NCBI GenBank assembly: GCA_910587495.1
Contig: CAJUMT010000059.1
Span: forward strand, 1 to 17,079
From: an uncultured Lachnospiraceae bacterium
GTDB lineage: Bacteria; Bacillota_A; Clostridia; Lachnospirales; Lachnospiraceae
Reading direction: 5' to 3'
DNA length: 17,079 nt
Shown here: positions 1 through 7,573 of the stretch, piece by piece
Layout of the letters: each line of letters opens with the position of its first letter
How positions within the stretch are numbered: position 1 is the stretch's first letter
Translations under genes and position numbers: made by a program
The notes under the pieces: model-generated
What the model was told of the DNA's origin: nothing
Database searches by the model: none
Seen by the model: only the letters and a program-made list of their open reading frames with translations

Positions 1-375
1 CTCCTCCTGGAGTCCCAAAGGAAGGACATCCAGGATCACATCCGTATATTCATAGATTTCATTTTCAGGAAGCCGATAAACTGTTACATACTCGTCATGA
101 TTTACCAGAATAAACTCATAACCGTCTGTATCCGCCATTTGTTTTTCTTCCTCTTTTTCAGTATCAGGTGCCAAAGGCTCCTGTTCCTTTGTCTCAGATG
201 AGGAAGACACCTGATCCGGCGCCGTTTTGGCGGGAATCATCTCCACCAGCTCGGTTCCTCTTTGTTCTCCCGGCGGAACAGACGTATCTTTTCCAAAATA
301 CCAAAAAGAAAACACGACAGTCAGAATTAAAAGGGCAAAAGCGCTCAGGCAAATTCCCCATACCTTTTTAGACAT
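1..375 (-). CDS. Membrane-anchored protein with BofC-like C-terminal segment (partial, 3' end off window)
   Basis: The reading frame starts at the ATG complementary to 373-375 and stays open to the left edge, giving 125 residues with no stop. An AAGGAGG ribosome binding site lies 7 bases upstream. Residues 5-27 form one hydrophobic segment, so the protein is probably held in the membrane with its bulk outside. Residues 30-80 are a Ser/Glu/Lys-rich linker of low complexity. From about residue 86 the pattern YEFILVNHDEYVTVYRL, then acidic residues and ILDVLPLGLQ, resembles the small C-terminal domain of the forespore signalling regulator BofC, which also occurs in many short clostridial membrane proteins. 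The resemblance is from memory of the family, so function is not assigned. It lies just behind the flippase gene, separated by a strong hairpin that covers its ribosome binding site. Confidence 0.75.
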   Translation of the reverse strand, partial: MSKKVWGICLSAFALLILTVVFSFWYFGKDTSVPPGEQRGTELVEMIPAKTAPDQVSSSSETKEQEPLAPDTEKEEEKQMADTDGYEFILVNHDEYVTVYRLPENEIYEYTDVILDVLPLGLQEE

Positions 376-379
376 AATA

Positions 380-421
380 AAACCTCCTTTTTCCATAGTA
401 TGAACTGGAAAAAAGAGGTCT
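380..421 (-). promoter_or_regulatory. Long hairpin between flippase gene and BofC-like gene, burying the ribosome binding site
   Basis: On the minus strand the arms complementary to 406-421 and 380-395 can form a 16-base-pair stem with two G-U pairs and a 10-base loop (396-405). It begins 3 bases after the flippase stop codon. The 3' arm contains the AAGGAGG of the next gene and is followed by TATTATG, the last three bases being its start codon. It could be a weak intrinsic terminator, a translational gate, or both. Confidence 0.6.
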
Positions 422-424
422 ATT

Positions 425-2086
425 CTACATAAGATGCAATTTTTTAGCGATTTTTACCACAAGATACCCTTTGGGAAAGCCCAAAATTTCTTCTTCTTTC
501 AGTCCTTTCAGTAAAAGAAGCGAAATTCCGTACACAACGACTGCCGCTGCGCAGGCGAACAAAGTAGCCGCAGTATTGCTTTTTACCACCGCCATCAGCC
601 CTTTGTATATGCCAAAAGCAGCTGCTCCCATGATCGCTGAAGCAGCCAGCGGCACAAGAAATGTCCGTACAATCTCCTGCCGGTATCTCATATATTTGGC
701 TATGGAGCGGGAATTCAAAACGCACATCAAAAACGCGAAAAAGATATTCGCCCATACTACCGCATAAATATTTAAGTTTGCCCCCAGGATCAGAAGCACC
801 AAAAGCGCCACATGCAGAACAAGCGAAATGGCCGCATGAATAACCGGAAGCCGCATTTTATCCATCCCCTGCAAAATACCGTTGGTCAGTGTGGACATAC
901 CGTAAAAGACCACCGACGCGCTGCCCATCTGAAGCAGACTGGCAGAAAGCCGTATATGATCTTTTGCGCCGAACAAAAGTGTAAGAACCGGTTCTGCCAG
1001 TACGGAAAGCCCAACTGCACATGGAATGCAGATCACCATCACAAAGCGAATGGAATTTTCCGTCTTTCTTCTCATCTCCCTGCGGTCTTTATTCACCCTG
1101 GCTCTTGTAAGAGCGGGAATTGTAGAAGACGCCATAGCGGAAGCCACCGCGATCGGCACATTCGTTAAGAGTTTATATTCTCCGCTGAAAATACCCCACA
1201 GCTCATCGATTTTCATGCTCTGGTACTGCTTGGATACCATCAGATGTTTAAAAATACCTTGGTCAATAATGCCGCTTATATTATAAACCGCCGTGCTTAA
1301 GATTACCGGAAAGATCGTGGCAAACAGAAGAAAATAGATCTCCCGGGTAGACTCCACACTGTCACTTTTATCCATTTGGCGTCTTTTTCTCATCACTCTG
1401 CTGTAAGCAAATATGATAAAAAGCAAAAAGATAAACCCTATAAAGGCTCCTACCCCTGTACCTAATGTACTCCCCGCGGCGCCGTAGGCATAGGCAGCCG
1501 TCTGGGTGGATAAAAGAGCGTCTAACTTCGTGCCGTATCTAAACAGCGCCCACGCCGCGCCGATACTGACGGCAGCGTTTGCCACCTGCTCCACAATCTG
1601 TGAAACCGCTGTGGGCACCATAGAGCCAAGACCCTGAAAGTATCCTCTCACACACCCCATAAGCGCCACTACCAAAATCGTAGGCGCAAGTACCTGAAGA
1701 GCCAGTTTGCTCTGCGGCGTATTTACCACCACTTCACTAAAAAATCCCGCCCCGAAAAAAACCAGAAGCGAAGCAATTCCTCCTGATAACAAGGCGAAAA
1801 TTAATGTACATTTAAATATTTTATAGGCGGCTTTTACCCTGCCTCTCGCCATCCTGGCAGACACAAGCTTTGATACGGCCAGCGGCAGGCTGAAAGAGGA
1901 TATAAGCAGCATCATGGAATATACTTCATAAGCAGCCGAGTAGTAACTGTTGCCCACCGGCCCGAGAATCCGTGTGACAGGCACCCTGTACACCAGTCCA
2001 ATGATACGGACAATGATAGAAGCTGCCGCCAGAATGCTTCCCTGCACAATGTAGTTGGATTTTTGCTTACTGTTTTTTTTCGCCAT
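425..2086 (-). CDS. MurJ/SpoVB-type flippase (MOP superfamily, oligosaccharidyl-lipid transporter)
   Basis: A 553-residue polytopic membrane protein with about 14 hydrophobic segments, the normal size for MOP-superfamily lipid-linked sugar flippases. After a short basic N-terminus (MAKKNSKQK), the first helix carries the typical sequence ending RIIGLVYRVPVTRILGPVG, followed by YYSAAYEVY and the conserved SLPLAVSKLVS in helix 2. These features match the Firmicutes YtgP (MurJ) and SpoVB subgroup, which moves lipid II or related undecaprenyl-linked precursors across the membrane for peptidoglycan or spore cortex synthesis. I cannot separate a MurJ role from a SpoVB role by sequence alone; the sporulation genes upstream in the same run make a cortex role plausible. 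The start is set by AGAGGA 11 bases upstream. The gene follows the DUF3048 lipoprotein gene by 48 bases and is probably co-transcribed with it. Confidence 0.9.
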   Translation of the reverse strand: MAKKNSKQKSNYIVQGSILAAASIIVRIIGLVYRVPVTRILGPVGNSYYSAAYEVYSMMLLISSFSLPLAVSKLVSARMARGRVKAAYKIFKCTLIFALLSGGIASLLVFFGAGFFSEVVVNTPQSKLALQVLAPTILVVALMGCVRGYFQGLGSMVPTAVSQIVEQVANAAVSIGAAWALFRYGTKLDALLSTQTAAYAYGAAGSTLGTGVGAFIGFIFLLFIIFAYSRVMRKRRQMDKSDSVESTREIYFLLFATIFPVILSTAVYNISGIIDQGIFKHLMVSKQYQSMKIDELWGIFSGEYKLLTNVPIAVASAMASSTIPALTRARVNKDRREMRRKTENSIRFVMVICIPCAVGLSVLAEPVLTLLFGAKDHIRLSASLLQMGSASVVFYGMSTLTNGILQGMDKMRLPVIHAAISLVLHVALLVLLILGANLNIYAVVWANIFFAFLMCVLNSRSIAKYMRYRQEIVRTFLVPLAASAIMGAAAFGIYKGLMAVVKSNTAATLFACAAAVVVYGISLLLLKGLKEEEILGFPKGYLVVKIAKKLHLM

Positions 2087-2134
2087 AGATACTGAATCCT
2101 CTTTATGTACTTCCTGCCCTGTTGCTTTAAAGTC

Positions 2135-3319
2135 TTAAAATGTCACCGGATTTTCATCCACCGTAACACTGTCCGCGTACTCTTCCCAAATATTGCAGAC
2201 CCAGGTCTTTCCCTGGTTAAAAACGATTTCGTTGCCCGCTTCATCATAATATTTAGCCGGACTGTCGTCCCCGTCCCAGCGCTCCCAGTGTCCCTTGATC
2301 ATCTTGCCGTTGGTAAATACAATACAGTCCCCTTCCCCATGTACGCCAAAAGCCAGATAATCATGACTGTCGCGGACTTCTCCGTGGCAGTACTGGAATA
2401 CCACATTGCTTACCGCCAGCTGCTTGCCGTCCAGGGAATCAATATGTTTGCCGCCGTGCTGATACCGGTAGTACAGCCCGTCATCCGCATTATACTCAAA
2501 ATATGCCCTTACGCCGCCGTATCCGCCTTCACTGCCTCTTTCTCCCGGGCAGAGCTTTACGGCATCCGGCGCATCCTGGTAATCCGCTTTGGTTCCATCT
2601 GCGGCAAAGGTAAATTTGGGCGTAAAGGTATCTTCATAATCCAGTGCATATCCCCTTTGCTCTATTCCCTTTTTCAGCTTGTCTACAAACAGATAGCCCG
2701 TAAACTCGTCCCGGTAGCCCGGCCTTGAAATCCGGTCATAAGCGATGGGCGTAGGCGTATCTATGCCTCCTGTCGCCTGGCTGATATTATCCACCCGGTC
2801 GCTGTTTAAAAGATCAGCCACATACGGAACCGCCAGCCCCCAGTGACAGTAGATGGCGTCGTATTCCAGCGCCGTATATACATAATAATCCCGACTGGAA
2901 CGGATGGGACCTATATGGTCCAGGCTGTCATAGTCTTCAAAGATTCCCATCAGACGAGTAATCCGCCCTTCCACACAGGCCTCATAGATTACGCTTGCTT
3001 TAGAAATGCCGTACTGAGGCTGCGCGATATCGTTATTGGGGATCATAACTGCAATAGGACGCCTGTCCCCTATGGACGCGTCCACCTCTGTTCCAGTCAG
3101 ATAACTGTGTACCTTTCCTCCTCCTATCTCATGCTCTTCTATAACAGGATAAAGAAATGCAGGTTTTGTTTCTCCCTCCTGCAAGGATTCTTCTTCCGAC
3201 GGTTCCTCTGCGGGTTCAACCACGTCCACACTGGGACTTTCCGTCTCTTCCGTACGCGCACATCCTGCAGCCGCGGCGGCTGTCAGCATAAAAAGTGTTA
3301 AAACTTTCCACTTTTTCAT
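2135..3319 (-). CDS. DUF3048 domain lipoprotein (YerB-like)
   Basis: A 394-residue exported lipoprotein. Residues 1-20 are a lipoprotein signal peptide with a basic start, an alanine-rich core and the lipid-modified Cys20 (AAGC). An acidic linker follows to about residue 60. The DUF3048 N-terminal domain then begins at GDRRPIAVMIPNN and includes ASVIYEACVEGRITRLMGIF and GPIRSSRDYYV, all hallmark stretches. The C-terminal DUF3048_C part holds the GHWER sequence and ends near the C-terminus with GKTWVCNI. The B. subtilis relative is the lipoprotein YerB; its biochemical role is not known, so none is given. It starts 13 bases after ybeY with GAGGAAA in front, which places it in the same transcript as the YqfC-to-YbeY block and just ahead of the flippase gene. 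Confidence 0.92.
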   Translation of the reverse strand: MKKWKVLTLFMLTAAAAAGCARTEETESPSVDVVEPAEEPSEEESLQEGETKPAFLYPVIEEHEIGGGKVHSYLTGTEVDASIGDRRPIAVMIPNNDIAQPQYGISKASVIYEACVEGRITRLMGIFEDYDSLDHIGPIRSSRDYYVYTALEYDAIYCHWGLAVPYVADLLNSDRVDNISQATGGIDTPTPIAYDRISRPGYRDEFTGYLFVDKLKKGIEQRGYALDYEDTFTPKFTFAADGTKADYQDAPDAVKLCPGERGSEGGYGGVRAYFEYNADDGLYYRYQHGGKHIDSLDGKQLAVSNVVFQYCHGEVRDSHDYLAFGVHGEGDCIVFTNGKMIKGHWERWDGDDSPAKYYDEAGNEIVFNQGKTWVCNIWEEYADSVTVDENPVTF

Positions 3320-3332
3320 ATGTTTTCCTCTC

Positions 3333-3830
3333 TTACCTTTTGATATTCATATGATCTAGTATGGCAGATTGTTTTTCCTCCATGCGGGCGGCATCTTCTT
3401 CTGTCATATGATCATATCCCAGCAAGTGTAGCATACTGTGCGCAATAAGAAAAGCATATTCTCTCTTCCTGTTATGGTTATATCTGTCAGCCTGTTCGAT
3501 CACTTTGTCTAAAGAGATCACAATATCTCCCAGAAACAATTCTCCTGTATCCGGGTTAAAGCAATCCGCCTCATGTTCTTCTGCCCAGGAAAAATCCGCA
3601 GGAATCTCATATTCCACCTGCGGGAAAGACAGCACATCCGTAGGGCGGTCGATTCCTCTGTATTCCTGGTTAAGTCTATGGATTCCTTCATCCGAAGTCA
3701 GAAGAAGATTAACCTCTGCTTCATAGGGACAGGCTTCTTCTTCCAATACCTGATTTACAACCGCTTCTGCAATTTTTTCAAGTTCAAGTTCCAGAGGCAG
3801 ATCGTACTCTTTTTCTATGTTTAATGTCAT
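3333..3830 (-). CDS. ybeY: YbeY, 16S rRNA-maturation endoribonuclease
   Basis: A metal-dependent single-strand endoribonuclease involved in 16S rRNA 3'-end maturation and ribosome quality control. The zinc-binding signature HSMLHLLGYDH lies at residues 131-141, with His131, His135 and His141 as metal ligands. The conserved stretch YRGIDRPTDVLSFP (57-70) and the loop GELFLGDIVIS (96-106) are also present. A longer frame opens at 3914, but the 28 extra residues are not family-like. The ATG at 3830 gives 165 residues, a normal YbeY length, and has AAAGGA 6 bases upstream, so it is chosen here. This start lies inside phoH, so the two genes overlap by 47 bases and are probably translationally coupled. 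Confidence 0.95.
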   Translation of the reverse strand: MTLNIEKEYDLPLELELEKIAEAVVNQVLEEEACPYEAEVNLLLTSDEGIHRLNQEYRGIDRPTDVLSFPQVEYEIPADFSWAEEHEADCFNPDTGELFLGDIVISLDKVIEQADRYNHNRKREYAFLIAHSMLHLLGYDHMTEEDAARMEEKQSAILDHMNIKR

Positions 3831-4806
3831 TGCTGTCCTTTCTGCGGGCCATTTTCGACTCATATTCCTCATAAGCCGTGACGATCTTTTGTACAAGCGG
3901 GTGGCGTACCACATCCTGACTGGTGAGCTTGCAGAATGTGATTCCTTCTACTTTTCCCAGCACTTTTTCAGCTACTTCCAGTCCGGATTTCACATCGGGA
4001 GACAGGTCTTTCTGGCTGCCGTCTCCCGTAACTACAACTTTGGAACCAAAGCCGATCCTCGTTAAAAACATCTTCATCTGCGCCTGGGTGGTATTCTGGG
4101 CCTCGTCCAAAATAATAAACGCGTTGTCCAGCGTACGCCCTCTCATATATGCCAGCGGCGCCACTTCAATCAGCCCTTTTTCCATATTTTTCTGGAAACT
4201 TTCCGCTCCCATGATCTGATAGAGGGCATCATACAAAGGCCGAAGATACGGATCTACCTTACTCTGCAAATCTCCCGGCAGAAACCCCAGCTTCTCCCCC
4301 GCCTCTATGGCAGGCCTGGTCAGAATAATACGCTCCACCTCATTAGATTTAAAAGCGGTAATAGCCATAGCCATGGCAAGGTATGTCTTACCTGTACCCG
4401 CAGGGCCGCTGCCGAACACGACCATATCTTTTCGTATAGCGTCCACATACTGCTTCTGCCCCAGCGTTTTGGGCTTGATCGCTTTACCGCTGATGGTATG
4501 GCATATGGTATCCCCGTCCACCATAAGAAGCGCGCCCTTTTTGTCTTCCATGGCCAGACTGATGGCATAGTCCACATTCTGTTCCGTAATCCGATTACCT
4601 CTTCTGGACAGCTCCAAAAGCTCAAAAAAGATCTGCTTTGCACTCTGAACCTGTCCTTCATTACCAATCAGCTTGATCCCGCCGTCTCTGGACAGAATAC
4701 TTACACCGATGGATTTTTCAATCTTTTTTAAGTAAACATCAAATTGCCCGCACACATTTTGTTCATGTTCGGACGGAATGTCAAAAATTCGTTCTTCTAG
4801 TGTCAC
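3784..4806 (-). CDS. phoH: PhoH family ATPase
   Basis: A 340-residue cytoplasmic P-loop ATPase of the PhoH/YbeZ family. It has an N-terminal KH-like region (residues 20-70), Walker A GPAGTGKT (134-141), TRPAIEAGEKLGFLPGD (163-179), Walker B FIILDEAQ (230-237) and TGDGSQKDL further on. PhoH proteins are generally encoded beside YbeY and are thought to act with it on RNA; the exact substrate is uncertain. The start codon is GTG, lying directly against the TAA stop of yqfD with no gap, which suggests coupled translation; AAAGGG sits about 12 bases upstream inside yqfD. The tail (about residues 314-340) is basic and variable, and its coding sequence overlaps ybeY. Confidence 0.95.
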   Translation of the reverse strand: MTLEERIFDIPSEHEQNVCGQFDVYLKKIEKSIGVSILSRDGGIKLIGNEGQVQSAKQIFFELLELSRRGNRITEQNVDYAISLAMEDKKGALLMVDGDTICHTISGKAIKPKTLGQKQYVDAIRKDMVVFGSGPAGTGKTYLAMAMAITAFKSNEVERIILTRPAIEAGEKLGFLPGDLQSKVDPYLRPLYDALYQIMGAESFQKNMEKGLIEVAPLAYMRGRTLDNAFIILDEAQNTTQAQMKMFLTRIGFGSKVVVTGDGSQKDLSPDVKSGLEVAEKVLGKVEGITFCKLTSQDVVRHPLVQKIVTAYEEYESKMARRKDSNDIKHRKRVRSASGT

Positions 4807-6054
4807 TTATGTCTGTTCCCTTTCTCCGTCAGTCGTTTCTTCCTGTTCCGGTGCAGTCATGACCGGTGTCTGCTCCTGCACGGCTGATTCCTCCAGCACA
4901 TAATCTCCTGAAGCCGTGCATGCATCTTTGCCAACTACTATTTTAACATTATTTTCAATAATTTGAAGTCCCTTTATTCTTAATTTTTCAAAAAAAAGAG
5001 ACAAGGCTTCTTTTGCAAGCCCCGCTGCTTCTTCTTTTGTGTACACAGAATCCATGGGGACATACTCCTGTCTGGTCGCCTTGCCCAGAACAACCGGCAG
5101 ATAAAAATTTTCCGTGATCTTAAGAGGAAGTTCACTTGCAATCAAATCTGACTGTTCATAGTCTTCCTGCCAGGGGAAAGAAATGTCAAAACGCTTTTTC
5201 CCCAAAATCAGATACAAAGAAGTCTCTTTCTTCCCTGTATACACTTTTTTCACATATTTCAGAGGAAAAGACTCCTCATACTGTTCATTTCTCCGGATCA
5301 GAATATCCGCATCCGCATGTACATAATATGTATTGGCCGCCTCTCCGTCATCCCCTAAGACCTCCACCCGGCTTTGCACCAGGACATCTCCTTTCTGCAC
5401 TTCCATCCCTTCCGATACAGCGGGCGTTCCGCTGCGCACAATCATGGAAACAATCGTGCCGGACCGGGCGGCGACGATATCCGCCGGTTCATCCTTTGGA
5501 ATCTGTTCAAAAGCCACATCTTCGTTCTCCTGTACATGGATAATAAGCCTTGTGCCCTTCACTTCTGCAGACGTCCAGGTAATCTCCGGAAAATGTTCCC
5601 GAAGCTTCGCCTCAATGATCTCTCCATGGACATCCTTTTTGGCCATGCCATGGACGATCTGTTCACTTTCCAGATACTCCAGCACCACCTGGTCGCTTAA
5701 ACTGTAGTTTCCTTCCACATGAATGTTCCATATAAAAAGAGAAAGCGCATACAAAAGCCCTATGCAGCTCACCGCTCCTATGGCAAACAGTTTCCGGTTC
5801 TTATATCTGTGTAGGATAAAAGGAAGGCCATGCCTTTCTAAAATTACGGCCTTTGTCTTTGTCTTATGTACCAGCGGTCGAAGTCTGCGGAATCCGCTAA
5901 TGCTGATACACATCTCATATTCTGTCCCCACAGAACGAAGTCCCCACAATATAATGTGATGGCGGCTGCACAGGTTCAAAAAACGCTCCGGCGTATAACC
6001 GGACAGTCGTATAACCACATAACCTTTTATAAATTTCAAAAGATTCGTCAGCAA
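4807..6054 (-). CDS. yqfD: Sporulation protein YqfD
   Basis: A 415-residue member of the YqfD sporulation family, made in the mother cell under sigma-E in B. subtilis. The N-terminal 85 residues form a cytoplasmic domain typical of the family (GYVVIRLSGYTPERFLNLC, residues 11-29, and FRRLRPLVHKTKTKAVIL). One transmembrane segment follows (about 90-110, AIGAVSCIGLLYALSLFIWN), then the external region beginning IHVEGNYSLS with repeated beta-rich segments. The C-terminal 25 residues are Glu/Thr-rich and probably disordered. It overlaps yqfC by 7 bases and abuts phoH. The yqfC-yqfD-phoH order is the standard Firmicutes arrangement, which supports the call strongly. Its molecular function is not established in the family. 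Confidence 0.95.
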   Translation of the reverse strand: MLTNLLKFIKGYVVIRLSGYTPERFLNLCSRHHIILWGLRSVGTEYEMCISISGFRRLRPLVHKTKTKAVILERHGLPFILHRYKNRKLFAIGAVSCIGLLYALSLFIWNIHVEGNYSLSDQVVLEYLESEQIVHGMAKKDVHGEIIEAKLREHFPEITWTSAEVKGTRLIIHVQENEDVAFEQIPKDEPADIVAARSGTIVSMIVRSGTPAVSEGMEVQKGDVLVQSRVEVLGDDGEAANTYYVHADADILIRRNEQYEESFPLKYVKKVYTGKKETSLYLILGKKRFDISFPWQEDYEQSDLIASELPLKITENFYLPVVLGKATRQEYVPMDSVYTKEEAAGLAKEALSLFFEKLRIKGLQIIENNVKIVVGKDACTASGDYVLEESAVQEQTPVMTAPEQEETTDGEREQT

Positions 6055-6308
6055 TAACGGATTTCTCCAATCTCACCCGATATTTTCATCTCATCTTCCG
6101 TGTAGTAGTCAATATGCAGACGTTCTCCGCACAGGGTCATCTGACAGGTCTTAGTCTGCAGGCGGATCTTTTGTTCCGTATATTCTATGATCCCTCTGTA
6201 ATTTTCTATATAGGCTTCGCTCCTGCCGGTCACTGTCAGAACCGCAGCGCCCATAACCAGATCTTTGGGAAGTTTTAGCCGCTCCGCCATCTGTTCCCTA
6301 AGTTTCAT
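6048..6308 (-). CDS. yqfC: Sporulation protein YqfC (YabP/YqfC family)
   Basis: A small 86-residue cytoplasmic protein of the YabP/YqfC family. Features include the leading basic amphipathic stretch (AERLKLPKDLVMGAAVLTV), the family-typical EAYIENYRGIIEYTEQKIRL (residues 31-50), and a beta-strand-rich remainder ending GEIGEIRYC. In B. subtilis, yqfC is a sigma-E-dependent sporulation gene just ahead of yqfD, as here. The start has AGGCAGGT upstream. It is the first gene of the seven-gene minus-strand run. The 59 bases between it and the DUF2284 gene hold no convincing sigma-A promoter, but CATATATT in the right place is compatible with a sigma-E -10 element. Confidence 0.92.
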   Translation of the reverse strand: MKLREQMAERLKLPKDLVMGAAVLTVTGRSEAYIENYRGIIEYTEQKIRLQTKTCQMTLCGERLHIDYYTEDEMKISGEIGEIRYC

Positions 6309-6326
6309 CGCGTACCTGCCTGAACA

Positions 6327-6356
6327 TTTACTATAATATATGTAGCACAGTGCGTT
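6327..6356 (-). promoter_or_regulatory. Possible sigma-E-type promoter for yqfC operon
   Basis: On the minus strand CATATATT fits the sigma-E -10 pattern CATAnnnT, and an ATA triplet lies 15 bases upstream in ACATAAAA. The -35 match is poor. The placement is about 20 bases before the yqfC start. Known sigma-E control of yqfC in Bacillus makes the site plausible, but the sequence alone is weak. Confidence 0.25.
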
Positions 6357-6367
6357 TTATGTCCGTC

Positions 6368-6904
6368 TTATTCTCTGTACAGAAGGAGGCTGAACCAGGT
6401 CACAATATTGGCTCCGTTCATAAAAGTGATTCCATGGCGTTCTGCCAGATCTGTTACAAGGATTCCATAGCTTTCAATACATGGAAACATCCGCTCGGGA
6501 AACCTACAGGGCGCGTCGGGATAAGCGCATGATTCACAGTTGGCACAGGATTCCGTGGACAATACCAGCACATCTTTACACTGTTCGTAAAACAGATCCC
6601 GTATCTGTCTTGTAAGCTTCTCATGTTCCATCCGGGTAGCCAGCGTTTCCTGCATATTGGCAATATCCGTCACCTCCGCCACTGTCGTAAAAATAAAACC
6701 TCCCGTATAGGACATACATCTTTTTTTACACTCTTCCACAGTCCCCACCGCCGGAGGACAGGACCAGGATTTCCCGTACTGCGGACATTCTGTCCTGCAG
6801 ATATAACGGACCTGGTCAAGTAACGTGATATCCTCCGGGCGGATAAACGCATATTCACAGACAGGGTATTCGGCGATCTGCCCTGTAAATTTCTCCTGGT
6901 TCAT
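6368..6904 (-). CDS. DUF2284 cysteine-rich putative metal-binding protein
   Basis: A 178-residue soluble protein matching the DUF2284 family of predicted metal-binding proteins. It has many cysteines in two groups: Cys36, Cys40 and Cys49 (CRTECPQYGKSWSCPP) with Cys59 and Cys63; and Cys120, Cys123 and Cys126 with Cys133 and Cys142 (CANCESCAYPDAPCRFP). The spacing of the second group suggests an iron-sulfur or zinc site; that is inference, and the family has no agreed function. The start ATG has AGGAG 7 bases upstream. It is monocistronic as far as can be seen, with its own sigma-A-type promoter in the 267-base gap before the divergent lipoprotein gene. No membrane segment or signal peptide is visible. 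Confidence 0.88.
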   Translation of the reverse strand: MNQEKFTGQIAEYPVCEYAFIRPEDITLLDQVRYICRTECPQYGKSWSCPPAVGTVEECKKRCMSYTGGFIFTTVAEVTDIANMQETLATRMEHEKLTRQIRDLFYEQCKDVLVLSTESCANCESCAYPDAPCRFPERMFPCIESYGILVTDLAERHGITFMNGANIVTWFSLLLYRE

Positions 6905-7000
6905 TTGTATTTCTCCTGTATTTTCATCCTACATAAAGCTAGGCAGCTTTTCCAAAGTATATTCCTGTTATCCGCAGGTTATGTATTACTCTACACCATA

Positions 7001-7028
7001 TTTATACAAAATGGAAGCCTTTTTTCAA
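7001..7028 (-). promoter_or_regulatory. Sigma-A-type promoter for the DUF2284 gene
   Basis: Read on the minus strand, TTGAAA (complement of 7023-7028) and TATAAA (complement of 7001-7006) are separated by 16 bases. Each differs from consensus at one position. Transcription would start near 6995, leaving about a 90-base leader. No equally good promoter was found on the plus strand for the divergent lipoprotein. Confidence 0.5.
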
Positions 7029-7171
7029 GCCAACTCCATAGCTGCAAATGACACAATTTTGATACAACAGAATGATAAACAATACAAAGAAGCAAACATA
7101 TGTAGACAGCAATATAAAGCTTCTTGTTTTTTTGTATCTCATTTATGATTTTTCAAGATGGAGGTATCAAT

Positions 7172-7411
7172 ATGATAAAAAAATCAATAACACTAATAAT
7201 CCTGCTTTTTCTTTTAACAGTAGGGGCAGCCGCCTGCGGAACCGGCGAAGATGCAGATGTACAGCCGGACAGCCAGACAGGCACACAAGAAGACATGAGC
7301 GAAGAACAGCTCAAAATGGAAATCCAGAAGATGAAAGATGAAGGCATTTTAGACGAAAATGGCCAGCCTGCGCCCGGCGTAGACCTAAATGACTACCCAG
7401 GCTTAGGGTAA
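7172..7411 (+). CDS. Small lipoprotein of unknown function
   Basis: A 79-residue protein that begins with a lipoprotein signal peptide: basic MIKK, a hydrophobic core of about 14 residues, and AAAC with Cys22 as the lipid-modified residue. The lipobox is slightly unusual because alanine, not leucine, is at -3. The mature part is only 58 residues, acidic and rich in Gln and Asp, with a predicted helix (EEQLKMEIQKMKDEGI, 47-62) and a Gly/Pro tail ending DLNDYPGLG. The frame is open upstream, but the ATG at 7172 is preceded by GGAGGT and starts the signal peptide properly. No family is recognised. It is followed by a terminator and stands alone between a divergent and a convergent gene. Confidence 0.75.
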   Translation: MIKKSITLIILLFLLTVGAAACGTGEDADVQPDSQTGTQEDMSEEQLKMEIQKMKDEGILDENGQPAPGVDLNDYPGLG

Positions 7412-7489
7412 CCGGCAAAAACGGAACCATTTGTAAATAAGTCTTTCATTTGGAAATATATTTATACATACATGAGATACCGAAAAACG

Positions 7490-7519
7490 AAAAGACGGTC
7501 ATCCCTGGCCGCCTTTTTT
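7490..7519 (+). terminator. Bidirectional intrinsic terminator between convergent genes
   Basis: AAAAGACGGTC and GGCCGCCTTTT pair over 11 positions with one A-C mismatch and one G-U pair around a 6-base loop, followed by further T residues. On the minus strand the same inverted repeat ends in TTTT after GACCGTC. It can serve both the small lipoprotein gene (stop at 7411) and the GH18 gene (stop at 7574). Confidence 0.65.
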
Positions 7520-7573
7520 CAATCCTGCATTACACACACTTGTACACTTTCATTTCTGTACTTTACTTTTGTG

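Noticed and set aside
2105..2728. Plus-strand frame of 207 codons
   Set aside because: It lies wholly opposite the end of the DUF3048 lipoprotein gene, whose protein is clearly a family member; the opposite frame gives no recognisable protein and has no good ribosome binding site.
3831..3914. N-terminal extension of ybeY (28 extra codons)
   Set aside because: The extension is encoded inside phoH, has no family similarity, and the ATG at 3830 has the better ribosome binding site and gives the normal length.
7055..7083. Possible plus-strand promoter TTGATA-N18-TACAAA for the small lipoprotein
   Set aside because: The -10 matches at only four positions and the spacing is long; not convincing enough to list as a feature.
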